This document shows positions 18,653-29,369 of a stretch of DNA of 64,000 nucleotides, one piece after another. Each line of letters starts with the position of its first letter. The first letter of the stretch is position 1. Location of the stretch: the NCBI GenBank assembly GCA_963700515.1, contig CAVOXY010000024.1:62001-126000 (forward strand), in the 5' to 3' direction. The DNA is from JAJRVM01 sp963700515. Its GTDB lineage: Bacteria > Planctomycetota > Planctomycetia > Pirellulales > Pirellulaceae. The position numbers and the translations under genes are program-made. The notes under the pieces are model-generated. The model ran no database searches and was not told the DNA's origin. It was given only the letters and a program-made list of their open reading frames with translations.

Positions 18653-19780
18653 TCAGGCGGTAGCGGACGTCTCTCGCCACAGAGGGAACGTCGTGGTCCC
18701 ACTGTGCGGACGGCTCTCTTTCAGGTACAGGATGACCACACCGATCCCCAACAGCAGGCCGCCGATTTCCGGCCAACCGCACGTCGGTTTGTCGCCCGCC
18801 AGAGGCGGTAGCAGCATGATGTACAGATCGAGCCATCGCCCGATCATGATCACCATGGAAATGCGAACCATCATCCGCCAGCTGCGTTTGGCCGGCCTGG
18901 GCAACAGCGCGAAGAACGGGATACCCCAATTCAGCGTCACATTCAACAGCATGAGGGGCCACCAGAGTCCCTGCGTACGACGCACGAAATAGACCGCTTC
19001 TTCCGGGATGTTGACATACCAGATCAGCATGTATTGGCTGAACCAAATATACATCCAGAAGCAGCTGAATCCGAACAGCAACTTGCCCAGGTCGTGAAGT
19101 TGTCGCTGGTCAACCTCAGCACCGCCGGTGCGACTGCGTTTCCGCCAGGCGGTGAGCAGCACGAGCGAGGCCAAGCCGCTCAGGAAAACCCCCGCGAATT
19201 GATAGACGCCGAACATGGTGCTGAACCACAGTGGTTCCAGCGACATGACCCAATCGAAACCAGCCAGGCTCACCGATAAAGCTCAGCAGTACCAGCGTGA
19301 CGGCGCCGCGCGCGCGCCAGGAGATGTCGGAGAGCTGATCCATCGCCCTACAACGGCCCAGAGAATCGTGTAAGCCACCGTACGACCCACGAAGAACCCG
19401 GGCGAGAGCCAGGCATTCTTGAACCAGAAGCTCGCGCCGTGTGCCACGCTGCCGTGTGCCCACGGATAGCAGAAGAGTCCAGCCACTGCCACCGCGCACA
19501 CGGCCAGACTGCTCAGCGGCAACGTGCGGGCCAGGTCGCGTGCCATGGGCGTCAGCGGTCGACTCCAGCGCGCTCCGGTGACGCCATGGAACGCCAGAAA
19601 GAAAGAGCCACCCAGACCGAGTCCGGCGAGCAGGTAGGTCAGCAGCAGCAAATTGCCCCAGACCCGCTCGGCCGATAACACGGCGCCAATGGCCAGCGCC
19701 CCCAGACCCGAGATGATCAAGTAGGTGGGCGATGGACGCCAGTCGTAGCCAGCAAGTCGTCCGTCACACGCATGGTTCAT
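18653..19780 (-). CDS. actF: ActF, membrane subunit of alternative complex III (frame changes)
   Basis: Quinol-interacting or structural membrane subunit of alternative complex III (ACIII), which oxidises menaquinol and reduces cytochrome c. About 375 residues with ten or so membrane segments once joined. The first part (MNHACDGRLAGYDWRPSP, then LIISGLGALAIGAVL) and the second (GFDWVMSLEPLWFSTMFGVYQFAGVFLSG) are typical of ActF. The frame changes twice between about 19275 and 19345, where FIGEPGLAGFDWVMSLEP is expected. The ATG overlaps the actDE stop by four bases (19777-19780). Confidence 0.85.
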
Positions 19781-20989
19781 TGTTGGCTCGCTCCCGGTTC
19801 CGACGTGGAGCCCTGGGGTGAAGGTTTTTCGGATGTGGCAGTGGTGGCCGCCGCCTGTGCCGCTCGTTGAACCGCGCGATGCTGCAACGCCCGGACGTAG
19901 GAGACGGCTTTCCAGCGATCCTCTTGCGACAGTTGTTTGCGATGCCCGGGCATATTGTTGCGGCCGTAACTGATGATGTGAAACAGTTCGCCATCTTGGC
20001 GTAATCGCGATTGTTCAGTGCTCCAGGGTGGTGGCGGGGGATACCCGCGAATTACCATTAGTCCGTCCCCGTCCCCTTCGGGTCCGTGACACGAGGTACA
20101 GAAGTTGACGAAGATGAAGCGGCCTCGTTCGATCGCTTGCTCATCATCTGGCGCAAACGGACTGGTGAGTTCCTCGCCGGCCCGTCGGGCGTCCTCTTCG
20201 GTCGCCTGGTAGTCCAGCGTCTTGTCGCTATTCCGCGCGATCGTGCCGGGAAGAGGTGACCCGATCTTTACGCCTGCCACGTCTGCTTGAGAATCGACCG
20301 GTACGGATCGACGCATCGTGGGAAGGAATTCCCAATTGGGCCGCAGCAGATTCCGAGGCGCGACCAGAATCGTGAGTACGACGACCATCAGGACCAGCGC
20401 CAAGGCCGCATTCATCCACCGCAAGGCCGGGCTGGCAGCGGCCGCGTTCTCGTCAGCGCGAGGATCACGATGGATCGCGCGCTCTTCAATCTGCTGAGCG
20501 TCGTGCTCCTCCAGCAGCGCTGTCATCCGCCGCACGTCAAACGTGGCATTGGTCTGCTCAATGACCAGCGCGAAGCGATCGTCGGTAACGTCCCCGCGGA
20601 TCAGGCTGGCCCGTTTGCCGGGTCGAAGTCGCGACACGAGGAAGAACGTTAACACGGTTCCCACGGCCCCGCACAGCACCATCGCTTCGAAGATCACCGG
20701 TACGAACGCCGGCAAGGAATTGAACGGCTTGCCGCCGATATTCAGAGGCCAGTCGACGGCGGACGTCCAGAACTGGAACCACAACATGAAAAGGGCACCG
20801 GCGCCTCCGCTCAAGCCGCAGGCCCAGGTCAATCGTGACGGACGCCAGCCTAACGCCTCGTCCAGTCCGTGGACGGCATAGGGGCTGTACACGTCCAGAA
20901 TGGTCGCATCGCGGGAACGCACCGCGCAGGACTGCATCGAGCAGATCCTCTTCTCGGCGAAAGGTGGCCAGCAACACTCGTTGGCTCAT
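19777..20989 (-). CDS. actDE: ActD-ActE fusion: ACIII membrane subunit plus monoheme cytochrome c (frame change)
   Basis: About 403 residues. The start is MSQRVLLATFRREEDLLDAV at 20989; after a frame change near 20935 it continues VRSRDATILDVYSPYAVHGLDEALGW, the conserved opening of ActD (DUF3341), with two membrane helices (residues about 55-75 and 90-115). After a third helix (LALVLMVVVLTILVA, near residue 220) comes a c-type cytochrome domain with one heme motif (NFCTSCHGPEGDGDG) and a distal Met candidate in RNNMPGH, i.e. ActE. In most ACIII operons actD and actE are separate genes, so this is a fusion. The C-terminal tail is Ala/Thr/Ser-rich. Confidence 0.85.
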
Positions 20990-21002
20990 GGTCTATCTCG
21001 GT

Positions 21003-22358
21003 CTAATGCTCTTGATGGTGCGGCAGGACGCTCTTGACTTCGCTCATGTTGATCATGGGGAGGAAGCGACAGAACAGGAGAAAACAAGTGAAGAACAGCC
21101 CAAAGCTGCCAGCGAGCGTGGCAACCTCAATCGATGTCGGCACATAATTGGTCCAACTGGAAGGGAGGAAATCGCGGTGCAATGATGTAACAATGATCAC
21201 GAATCGTTCGAACCACATGCCCAAGTTCACCAACAAAGTGATGGCGAACACCAGTGGAAGATTGCGGCGCACGGCGGGAAACCAGAACAACTGGGGCGTG
21301 AGCACGTTGCAGGCGACCATGACGGCATAGCCCCAACCGTAGGGACCGGCCATGCGATTGGCCATCATGAACTGCTCGTAGGGATTGCCACTAAACAGTG
21401 CGATGAACCATTCCGTAGCGTACGCCGCGCCGACCAGGCAACTGGTGGCCAACACCAGCTTGCACATCGGCTCGATGTGCCGCAGCGTAATGTAGTTCTC
21501 CATCTGCATGACTTTGCGAGCCACCAGCATCAGCGTCAGCACCATGGCCATGCCCGAGAAGATCGCTCCCGCCACGAAGTAGGGGGGAAAGATCGTGGTA
21601 TGCCAGCCTGGAATCACCGCCGTGGCGAAGTCCGCGCTGACGATCGAATGGACGGACACCACCAGGGGCGTGGCCAGCCCGGCCAACAACAGGTAGACCG
21701 TCTCATGACGGTGCCATGTGCGGAATGACCCGTCCCAGCCCAAACTGAAAATCTCCAGCAGTCGCCGTCGCCAGGGCGAGCGGGTTCGATCTCGCACGGT
21801 GGCCAAATCGGGGATCAAGCCGACGTACCAGAAGATCAGCGATACGAGAAAGTACGTACTGATGGCAAAGAAGTCCCAGACCAGGGGCGAGCGGAAATTC
21901 ACCCACAGCGAACCGCGGAAATTCGGATAGGGCGCGATCCAGTAGGCCAGCCAAGGACGTCCCATGTGGATCAGGGGAAAGATCCCGGCGCACATCACCG
22001 CGAACAACGTCATCGCCTCGGCCGATCGATTGACCGAAGTCCGCCATTTCTGCCGGAACAGGAACAAGATGGCGGAGATCAGCGTGCCGGCGTGCCCAAT
22101 GCCGATCCAGAACACGAAATTCGTGATGTCAAAGGCCCAGCCGACCGTCCGATTCAGCCCCCATGTGCCGATCCCCGTGGCGACCTGGTACGTCACGGCG
22201 ACGACGCCCAGCAACATCATGGCGGACGAGACGCCGAATCCCGCCCACCACAGCCGCCCGGGGCGGCGCTCCAACGGCGCGCAGATATCGCGAGTCACGT
22301 CGGACAGCGTCCGGTCGCCGGTGATCAAGGGTGCGGATTGCAGGGCCACTTCAGACAT
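21003..22358 (-). CDS. actC: ActC, NrfD-type quinol-binding membrane subunit of ACIII
   Basis: Integral membrane protein of 451 residues with ten membrane segments, of the NrfD/PsrC family. It carries the expected ActC pattern: GFGVSSAMMLLGVVAVTYQV near residue 40, NFVFWIGIGHAGTLISAILFLFRQ near 80-105 and IHMGRPWLAYWIAPYPN near 130. It is thought to bind menaquinol. Its ATG at 22358 overlaps the actB stop. No frame change is seen. Confidence 0.93.
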   Translation of the reverse strand: MSEVALQSAPLITGDRTLSDVTRDICAPLERRPGRLWWAGFGVSSAMMLLGVVAVTYQVATGIGTWGLNRTVGWAFDITNFVFWIGIGHAGTLISAILFLFRQKWRTSVNRSAEAMTLFAVMCAGIFPLIHMGRPWLAYWIAPYPNFRGSLWVNFRSPLVWDFFAISTYFLVSLIFWYVGLIPDLATVRDRTRSPWRRRLLEIFSLGWDGSFRTWHRHETVYLLLAGLATPLVVSVHSIVSADFATAVIPGWHTTIFPPYFVAGAIFSGMAMVLTLMLVARKVMQMENYITLRHIEPMCKLVLATSCLVGAAYATEWFIALFSGNPYEQFMMANRMAGPYGWGYAVMVACNVLTPQLFWFPAVRRNLPLVFAITLLVNLGMWFERFVIIVTSLHRDFLPSSWTNYVPTSIEVATLAGSFGLFFTCFLLFCRFLPMINMSEVKSVLPHHQEH

Positions 22359-25300
22359 GATGCGTTTCCTGAGATTGCTCTTCCCGGTTGCGGACCAGCC
22401 GCAGGTAACCGACCGACGGACGCACGTTCAACTCGGCGAGTACTCGGTAGTGCCGTGCGCGCCGCCATCGCGTGGGCAACCTGGCTATCGGGATCGTTCA
22501 CGTTACCAAACACGATGGCGGCTGCCGGGCACGACTGCTGACAAGCTGTTTGCAGCTGGCCGTCAGTTACTTTTTCGCCGCGCTGGCGGGCCAGCAGTGT
22601 TGCTTCGCGAATCCGCTGGACACAGAAGCTGCACTTCTCCATCACGCCGCGCGAGCGAACGGTGATATCAGGGTTCAGGGCCATGTTTTCCAGTCGCCCC
22701 GCCTGGCTGTACTCGAACCAGTTGAAGCGGCGAACTTTGTAGGGACAGTTGTTCGCGCAATAACGCGTGCCGACGCATCGGTTATACACCTGTTCGTTCA
22801 GGCCCTCTTCGCTGTGCACGGTGGCCAGGACCGGACAGACGTTCTCGCAAGGCGCAGTTCGCGCAGTGGTGACAGAGCATCGGCTGGTGCACGGCCGTGA
22901 CCGGATCCGCGGTGTCGTCGAAATAGCGGTCGATGCGAATCCAGTGCATTTCGCGGCTGCGGAGCACTTCGTCCCGGCCGACCACCGGCACATTGTTCTC
23001 CGCCTGGCAGGCGATGACGCAGGCCGAACAGCCCGTACACTTGTTCAGATCGATCACCATGCCCCACCGGTGTCCCGTGTAGGGGTGATCGTCCGGCCAT
23101 AATTCGCCCGCAAACTCGTGATGCTCCACAGCGCCTGCCCGCGGATCTCGGCGGTAGGCCGACAGTGTGGTCTCTTCCACCATCGGACGGTGTTCCGTTC
23201 CCGGCGTGGCCAGACGCGATGGCACGGATAGACTTTGATACGGCTGGGTCGTGGCCAGCCGTCGATGTTCCCCGGTGACTTCCAGCTGGATGTCGCTGCG
23301 CCAGTAGTGCCGCGTGTCGGCGTCCCAGCGCAGCAGCGGCGCCGCATTGACGCCCACCAGGCCATTGGGGCCAACAGAGCTCCCGGCCTCAATCCATTGC
23401 GGGCCAATCCGGGCGAAGCGGTCGGTGCCCTGTCGGCCGTAACCCAATGCCACGGCCACCACCCGGTCGTGTTGCCCGGCCTGAATCAACACCGGCAATT
23501 GCACGGATCTCTCACTGATCGAAACCCGTGCCAGATCACCCTGCCGCAATCCCAGTCGCTGGGCCGCGGAAGGTGACAGACTAATGTAGTTGTCCCAGGT
23601 GACTTTGGTGACCGGGTCGGGCAATTCGTGCAACCACGGATTGTGGGCCGACCGCCCGTCGAGCATGCTGATCTTCGGATACAGCACGAGTCTGAGCGAG
23701 TCGACGGTGGTGGGAACGGGAAGCGAAGCCAATTGCACCGCGCGATCGTCGAATGTCGGCGGATGTTCGCTCGGCCGCGGCAGTTCAATGACGCCTTGAC
23801 GCACGCGCGTTTTCCCAAAACGTCGTCAGCGTCCCACTGCTGCACTGTCCGACTGCGGAAAGACCTGTTTCTGCCAATGGTCGCGAATCGCCGTGTATGC
23901 TGTCGCCGCCGATGCGGAATCGACCGCGTCACTGCGCGTCCAGGCCAGCAGGCACTCCAAGAGGGATCGCGTTGATCCCAGTTGTGCAATTGTCGGCTGG
24001 CATAAACTCATGACTACCAGCCACCGGTTCGGCATCGCCCCAGCTTTCCAGCCAATGACTCTCGGGGCACACACACGTGGCAACCTCAGTCGTCTCGTCC
24101 TCGTGTTGTCCCAGCCGCAGCACGAACGGCGCCGAGTCGCTACGCAACAGTTGGGAGAGCTGTTGACCATCTGGCAGGTCGTACAGAGGATTCACGCCTG
24201 CGATCATCAAGACGCCGACCTGTCCCGCCTCGAGTTGCTTGAGCAGTTCCGCCAGCGATTTGTCGTCACCTGTCCGCTGCTGTGAAGCCGCGGCGACTTC
24301 CAGCGTCTCGCCGTAAGCGCCAAGCAGTTGGTTGATGAAATTGCATGCGATCTGCGTCGGCGTATCTTGACTGTCGCAAACGACCAACGCCTTGCCACGG
24401 GCAGCCCACAATCGATCGGCCAGAGCTTTGATGCGCACGTCGTCGATAGGCCCGACCGGTGGAGTGCCCGTGAGTTCACGATGGGCACGACGCGCAAGTT
24501 CCACAGCCAATTGGCCCGCCACAGCCCCGAGCGCGTCGGGTGGTACGACCCAGCGATCGTCCGCGTTGCACCCCGTGAGGGACATCCGTGCCTCGATTTG
24601 CAGGTGATACGACATCCGCGCCGGATCTTCTTGGGGCACGCGGCCCGCCTGATAGCCCGCGGTGTACTCCACAGGCGAGATCCACGTGCCCAGAAAATCC
24701 GCTCCCAGTGCGACAATTACGTCCGCTCGATCGAACCGGTAACGCGGTACGACGCGCACACCGTGCGTTAGTTGGTGTGCGGCGGCAATCGCCGAAGTGG
24801 AAAGTGGATCGTAGACAACGTGACGACTGCCGGGCTTGTCTGCCAGAAACTGCCGAATCGCCGCCAGGGTGGTCGGGCTGTGGATGGTGCCGGTCAGCAG
24901 GCACACGGACCGCTCCGACTGCTGGGAACGAGCCAGCTCCTGCCGCACGCGCAGGTCAACTTGCCGCCAATCAGCCGGGCGGCCGTCCAGACTTGGTTCG
25001 CCAAGGCGATGGCTGTCGTACAGACCGAGAACTTCCGCCTGCCCCACCGCGCACAATCCGCCTCGCGACAAAGGATGTTGCGGGTTGCCTTCCACCTTGA
25101 TCGGACGGCCATCGAGCGACTTTACCAACGCGCCGCACGCCGCTGGGCAACCGCCGCAAGTGGAGGCGAAATAGCGAGCCAATCCGGCCGTGGCCCCTTC
25201 CTCCCCAGTGGGTGACGAGAGCACATGACGCACCGGCGCACGGCTGCAACCCTCCAGCGCCGAGAAGAACAGGGCGAACCCGGCAGTCTCCAGGAATTTT

Positions 25301-25425
25301 CGCCGGTCGATCGACAATCGTGCGTCGCGAGATGGTTCACCGCGCACCGGGTCAGACGGCGTCCGCAGTCCGCCCTGAGCCGCCGCAGAGTCAGATCGAT
25401 CATTTGGTCGAGACAACTTGGTCAT
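22351..25425 (-). CDS. actB: ActB, molybdopterin-like/Fe-S subunit of ACIII (several frame changes)
   Basis: Large extracytoplasmic subunit, about 1020 residues when joined, the usual ActB length. The N-terminus has a Tat-like signal (DRRKFLETAGFALFFSALEGC). Domain B1 resembles molybdopterin oxidoreductases (CGGCPAACGALVKSLDGRPIKVEGNPQHPLSRGG), although ActB proteins do not bind molybdopterin. Domain B2 is a ferredoxin-like unit with Cys clusters CTGCSACVIACQAENN, CPVLATVH, CVGTRYCANNCPYKV and CSFC. Frame changes lie near 24010, 23820, 22850 and 22470; the C-terminus in the corrected frame reads SVGYLRLVRNREEQSQETHHV and overlaps the actC ATG. Confidence 0.88.
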
Positions 25426-25446
25426 CCCACGCCTCTGGTTGCGTAA

Positions 25447-26097
25447 TCAATAGTGACACGTGACACAATCGGTCGACGCTTGCACACTCTGGCCATTAAC
25501 GCCGTCGCGCGTGGCATCGCGATGGCAGTTGACGCACCAACCCATCAACAAGGAACTATATTGCCGGACCCGCTGCATCGTCTCGACCGGGCCGTGGCAG
25601 TATTGGCAGGTGACACCCGCCTGCACGTGTGCCCGGTGATCGAAATAGACGAAATCGGGCAGATCGTGAACTCTTACCCACTCGATCGGGCGCTCTCGCT
25701 GTGGATCGGGTGTCATCGTTTTGTCGACGGCCAAGGCGTCGTAGAGTTTCTGCAACTCGGTCGACACGACGGGCTGCGGCTGACGATTCTCCGTCTGGGC
25801 TGCGAGGTCCTCTTGGCGGATCAGGCTCAGCGAGGCTGTCACGTAGCGGTGGCAGTTCATGCACGTTTCGGCACTCGGTACTCCCGCCATGCGGCTGATC
25901 TCCGCTCCTTGGTGACAATACAGGCATTGGATCCCCAGTTCGCCGGCATGCAGATGATGCGAAAAGGCGATCGGTTGCTCGGGCTCATAACCCTGCTGAT
26001 TGCCCGGCATGCGCCACGTTCCATACGAAGCGGACAGGATCAGCAGGCAACCGCCGATGCTGACAAGAAGCACGATCGTTAACGTAAGACGGTTCAT
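25447..26097 (-). CDS. actA: ActA, pentaheme c-type cytochrome of ACIII
   Basis: Membrane-anchored multiheme cytochrome that passes electrons from ACIII to its acceptor. The start MNRLTLTIVLLVSIGG at 26097 gives 216 residues; the reading frame is open further upstream but would overlap narK2. One N-terminal helix is followed by five CxxCH motifs (CLYCH, CMNCH, CQYCH, CVNCH, CVTCH), with the ActA opening QPIAFSHHLHAGELGIQCLYCH. The gene begins only 7 bases after the narK2 stop, which ties the act genes to the nar operon. Confidence 0.93.
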   Translation of the reverse strand: MNRLTLTIVLLVSIGGCLLILSASYGTWRMPGNQQGYEPEQPIAFSHHLHAGELGIQCLYCHQGAEISRMAGVPSAETCMNCHRYVTASLSLIRQEDLAAQTENRQPQPVVSTELQKLYDALAVDKTMTPDPQRERPIEWVRVHDLPDFVYFDHRAHVQAGVTCQYCHGPVETMQRVRQYSSLLMGWCVNCHRDATRDGVNGQSVQASTDCVTCHY

Positions 26098-26104
26098 CAC
26101 ATCC

Positions 26105-27718
26105 TCAGCAGGCAATCGCGGCGCCCCGCCGCGCGTAGTACCACCAATTGACGAACAGACAGCTGATGTAGTAAACGACAAATCCGTACAACGCGTATTC
26201 CGGTGTCCCGGCCTTGATTTGCGTGGCGAAGACCGTGGGGATCAGGAATGCTCCGTAGGCAGCGATGGCCGACGTCCAGCCAAGTACCGGGCCAGCTTGC
26301 TGCTTAGGAAAGATCACGGGAATCATGCGAAACGTCGAGCCGTTGCCGATCCCAGTCGTGACGAACAGCAGCAGGAACAACAGCAGGAACGGTAGGAAGT
26401 AGGTCCCCGGCTGCGGCGACATTCGAGCTTTCATCACGCACCATGCCACGCCCATGGTCGAAGCGATCATGACCAGCGTGTCCCAATGCGTGACGCGAGC
26501 ACCGCCGAAGCGATCGCTGAGCCAGCCGCCGACGGGCCGTACCAGGGAGCCGACCAGAGCGCCCAGGAAGGCGTACGTCAGGGCGTTGGGGGCGTCGATC
26601 AACTTCTGTGGTTCGGCCAGCAACTGCCCGTTGATGTCGACTCGCACGTAACCAAAAACGTCGGCAATCAGTTTGGGAAAGGCTGCCGAGTAGCCGATGA
26701 ACGATCCGAACGTCATCGTGTACAGCCAGGTCATGATCCAATTGTGCTTGTTGCGAAACACGGCGAACTGCGTGACCAGTTTGCCCCGGATGGCCAGCGG
26801 TGTCGCGAAGCGCATGAGGAGCAGCGTTACCAGCACGGCGACCAGCACCACGATCAAGATCTTGACGAGTTCAGGCAACGGTAGTGTCATCCACAATGCG
26901 ATTCCGACCGCAGCACCGGCGAAGCCGAGCAGTTCCAGCCACAGGTATGTCGCGACGGCAATCGGCACGGACCCGCAGGGATGCATCGGCAGGTTATTCA
27001 TCAGCAGCCAGGCTGCGATCAGGCACGCGCCGAGGATCGGTAGCCAGACCAACCCGGCGTTCTGGATCCAGACGGCGCCCGCAGCACTCGAGTAGGGGTC
27101 GCCCCCAAGCGAACCGAAGAGTCCGAAGCAGATGGCATAGGGCACCATGAACTGCATCACGCTCACGCCCAGGTTACCGAGGCCGGCATTCAACCCCAGC
27201 GCCAACCCCTGAACCCGCTGCGGGAAGAAGAAACTGATGTTGGACATCGACGAGGCGAAGGCACCGCCACCGACTCCGGACAGAGCAGCCAACACGATAT
27301 ATGTTGTGAAGGATGTCTGGGGATCTTGCAGCACCAGGCCGATTCCCACGGCCGGTAGCATCAGCAGCAGCGTCGTCATGGCTTTGACATTGCGTCCGCC
27401 CGAAATCGCGACCATGAACGAGTTGGGAATGCGCAAGGTCGCTCCCGCCAGGCCGGCGACCGCGGGCAATAGGTACAAGAGCGCTCGATAATCGTTGCCC
27501 CCTAAGGGCTGACCGTCAGCCGAAGTGAAGGCAAACCATGCCGGGTTGGCGTCGTGGAGCGTCTGCATGCGGACAATGATCGTGCTCCACAGCAGCCAAA
27601 TAGCGAAGCCGCACAGCAGATTCGGGATCGAGACCCACAGATTGCGATACGCGATCTTCTTTCCCGTGGCGTTCCAAAATGCCACATCCTCCACATCCCA
27701 GCGGATTGGCGTTTTCAT
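26105..27718 (-). CDS. narK: NarK-type nitrate/nitrite transporter (NarK2)
   Basis: Major facilitator protein of 537 residues with 12 membrane segments. It opens WDVEDVAFWNATGKKIAYRNLW and contains the NarK signatures GIGNGSTFRMIP near residue 450 and GLGNLGVSVMQFMVPYA near residue 180. NarK2-type carriers usually exchange nitrate for nitrite. Its ATG overlaps the stop of the upstream narK1 (27715-27718). The next gene, actA, starts 7 bases downstream. Confidence 0.93.
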   Translation of the reverse strand: MKTPIRWDVEDVAFWNATGKKIAYRNLWVSIPNLLCGFAIWLLWSTIIVRMQTLHDANPAWFAFTSADGQPLGGNDYRALLYLLPAVAGLAGATLRIPNSFMVAISGGRNVKAMTTLLLMLPAVGIGLVLQDPQTSFTTYIVLAALSGVGGGAFASSMSNISFFFPQRVQGLALGLNAGLGNLGVSVMQFMVPYAICFGLFGSLGGDPYSSAAGAVWIQNAGLVWLPILGACLIAAWLLMNNLPMHPCGSVPIAVATYLWLELLGFAGAAVGIALWMTLPLPELVKILIVVLVAVLVTLLLMRFATPLAIRGKLVTQFAVFRNKHNWIMTWLYTMTFGSFIGYSAAFPKLIADVFGYVRVDINGQLLAEPQKLIDAPNALTYAFLGALVGSLVRPVGGWLSDRFGGARVTHWDTLVMIASTMGVAWCVMKARMSPQPGTYFLPFLLLFLLLFVTTGIGNGSTFRMIPVIFPKQQAGPVLGWTSAIAAYGAFLIPTVFATQIKAGTPEYALYGFVVYYISCLFVNWWYYARRGAAIAC

Positions 27719-29346
27719 GATGAAGACGGCTCCTCCAGGGACTCATCGGGCCCCTGATGGCGGTTTCGGTGGATGGGCGGATTTCCAGGTTCTGACGGAT
27801 GCGGCCGTTGGTGCGTCGATTCCATCTGCGACGTCAGGTGCGGCGCCTGCTGCTGTAACATGCGACGAATCACCAGGTGCATCCAGACCAGGCAGATGGA
27901 GATCAGCACAAAGAAGAACATCCAGCAACTCGTCCACAGTCCGGTTGCTTTCAATAGATAGCCGAAGACCACCGGGCAGGCGAAGCCGCCCAGTCCACCC
28001 AGCACGCCGACGATACCTCCCACCACACCGACGTCGTGGGGGAAGTAGTCGGGAATGTGCTTGTACACGGCCGCCTTGCCGATGCCCATCACCGCGCCCA
28101 TGATCAGGCTCAGCCCGGTGAAGATCCAGATATTGGCTTGAAAGTAAATCTCCGTGACGCCCCGCGCCAGCAGCTGTTTCTTGGCGACCTGTTCACCCGG
28201 TTCGACGACCGTTTCCTGCCAAGCCGTCGTGCGCGGCCAAATCAGCATGCCTGACCGGCGTTCTTCCGGCGAGACAAGATCGTCGTTTTTTTGCCGCAAT
28301 GCATAGGCGGTCAGGCCGGCCTTGGGCGAGTTGATTTCGATCTTGGTCGGTGTGACCTGCTGCACCGTCCCCGCAAACCGCGCGGAAATCCCGCTACCGG
28401 GCGAACGGATGTCCATTTGAGGAACGGAGAGGGCCAGGCAACAGGCCAGGGACAAGCCAAACACCCAGTACATGACCGTCCGCGCACCCCAATGATCGGA
28501 CATCCAACCCCCCAGTGCGCGAATCAGGCCGGATGGCAGACTGTTGCAGGCCGCCAAGGCGCCGGCCAGCGCTACCGTCGTTCCGTACGCGTTCACGTAG
28601 TACGGCACCAGCCATTGAGCCAGCCCGACGAACCCACCAAACACAAAGAAATAGTACAGGCCAAACCGCCACACGCGCATGCTGCGCAGCGGCTGCAGTC
28701 GTTGGATCAGAGTCTTCTGCGCACTGCCGGCCGGAATGCGGTTCTTCGTGGCCAAGGCGAACAGCAGCGCGGTACCCAAGAGGATGCCGGCATAGAGCTT
28801 GGGAAGATTCCGCCAGGCATCGATGTTCTCGCCGCCGTGAGTGAACCACCGCAGCAGCCACGGCGCACCGAAACTGGTCAACGCCGCTCCCGCATTGCCC
28901 GCCCCGAAAATTCCCAGCGCCAATCCCTGCCGATGTTTTGGAAACCACACCGACGTGTACGCAATACCGATGGCGAAACTCGTTCCGCACAAGCCAAAAC
29001 CGAGACCGGCAAAGAAGAACTCCCAGTAGCTGCGGCAGAATGACACCAGAAACATGGCACCGGCCGAAATGACCAGCAGCAGGGTGAACACGACGCGTCC
29101 ACCCCACTTGTCCGTCGCCAATCCCGCGGGCAACCGGAACAGAGCACCGCTCAAGACAGGAATACCGATCAGCCAACCCATCTCCGCGGGATCCCAGCGA
29201 TGCACACCGTTGTCCACCAGATAAGTGATCAACACGCCATTGAGCATCCACGCCATGAAACAGACGGTGAAGGCAAACGTGTTCATGGCGAGGATCCGCC
29301 ATGCCCACTGCCGTTCGTGTGCTGTCTGTGTTTCCAGCATGTCCAA
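27715..29346 (-). CDS. narK: NarK-type nitrate transporter (NarK1) with a periplasmic insertion
   Basis: Major facilitator protein of 543 residues, 12 membrane segments, with nitrate-porter signatures (GFGLCGTSFAIGIAYTSVWFPKHRQG near residue 135, FGAGNAGAALTSFGAPWLL near 165). NarK1-type carriers are usually proton-nitrate symporters, and tandem NarK1-NarK2 pairs are known from other nitrate respirers. Between membrane segments 8 and 9 lies an unusual soluble insert of about 105 residues (DIRSPGSGISARFAGTVQQV to LLARGVTEIYFQ) that does not belong to the common fold. The start lies 23 bases after narI. Confidence 0.9.
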   Translation of the reverse strand: MDMLETQTAHERQWAWRILAMNTFAFTVCFMAWMLNGVLITYLVDNGVHRWDPAEMGWLIGIPVLSGALFRLPAGLATDKWGGRVVFTLLLVISAGAMFLVSFCRSYWEFFFAGLGFGLCGTSFAIGIAYTSVWFPKHRQGLALGIFGAGNAGAALTSFGAPWLLRWFTHGGENIDAWRNLPKLYAGILLGTALLFALATKNRIPAGSAQKTLIQRLQPLRSMRVWRFGLYYFFVFGGFVGLAQWLVPYYVNAYGTTVALAGALAACNSLPSGLIRALGGWMSDHWGARTVMYWVFGLSLACCLALSVPQMDIRSPGSGISARFAGTVQQVTPTKIEINSPKAGLTAYALRQKNDDLVSPEERRSGMLIWPRTTAWQETVVEPGEQVAKKQLLARGVTEIYFQANIWIFTGLSLIMGAVMGIGKAAVYKHIPDYFPHDVGVVGGIVGVLGGLGGFACPVVFGYLLKATGLWTSCWMFFFVLISICLVWMHLVIRRMLQQQAPHLTSQMESTHQRPHPSEPGNPPIHRNRHQGPDESLEEPSSS

Positions 29347-29369
29347 GTCTCACTCTTACGATGTTCGCT

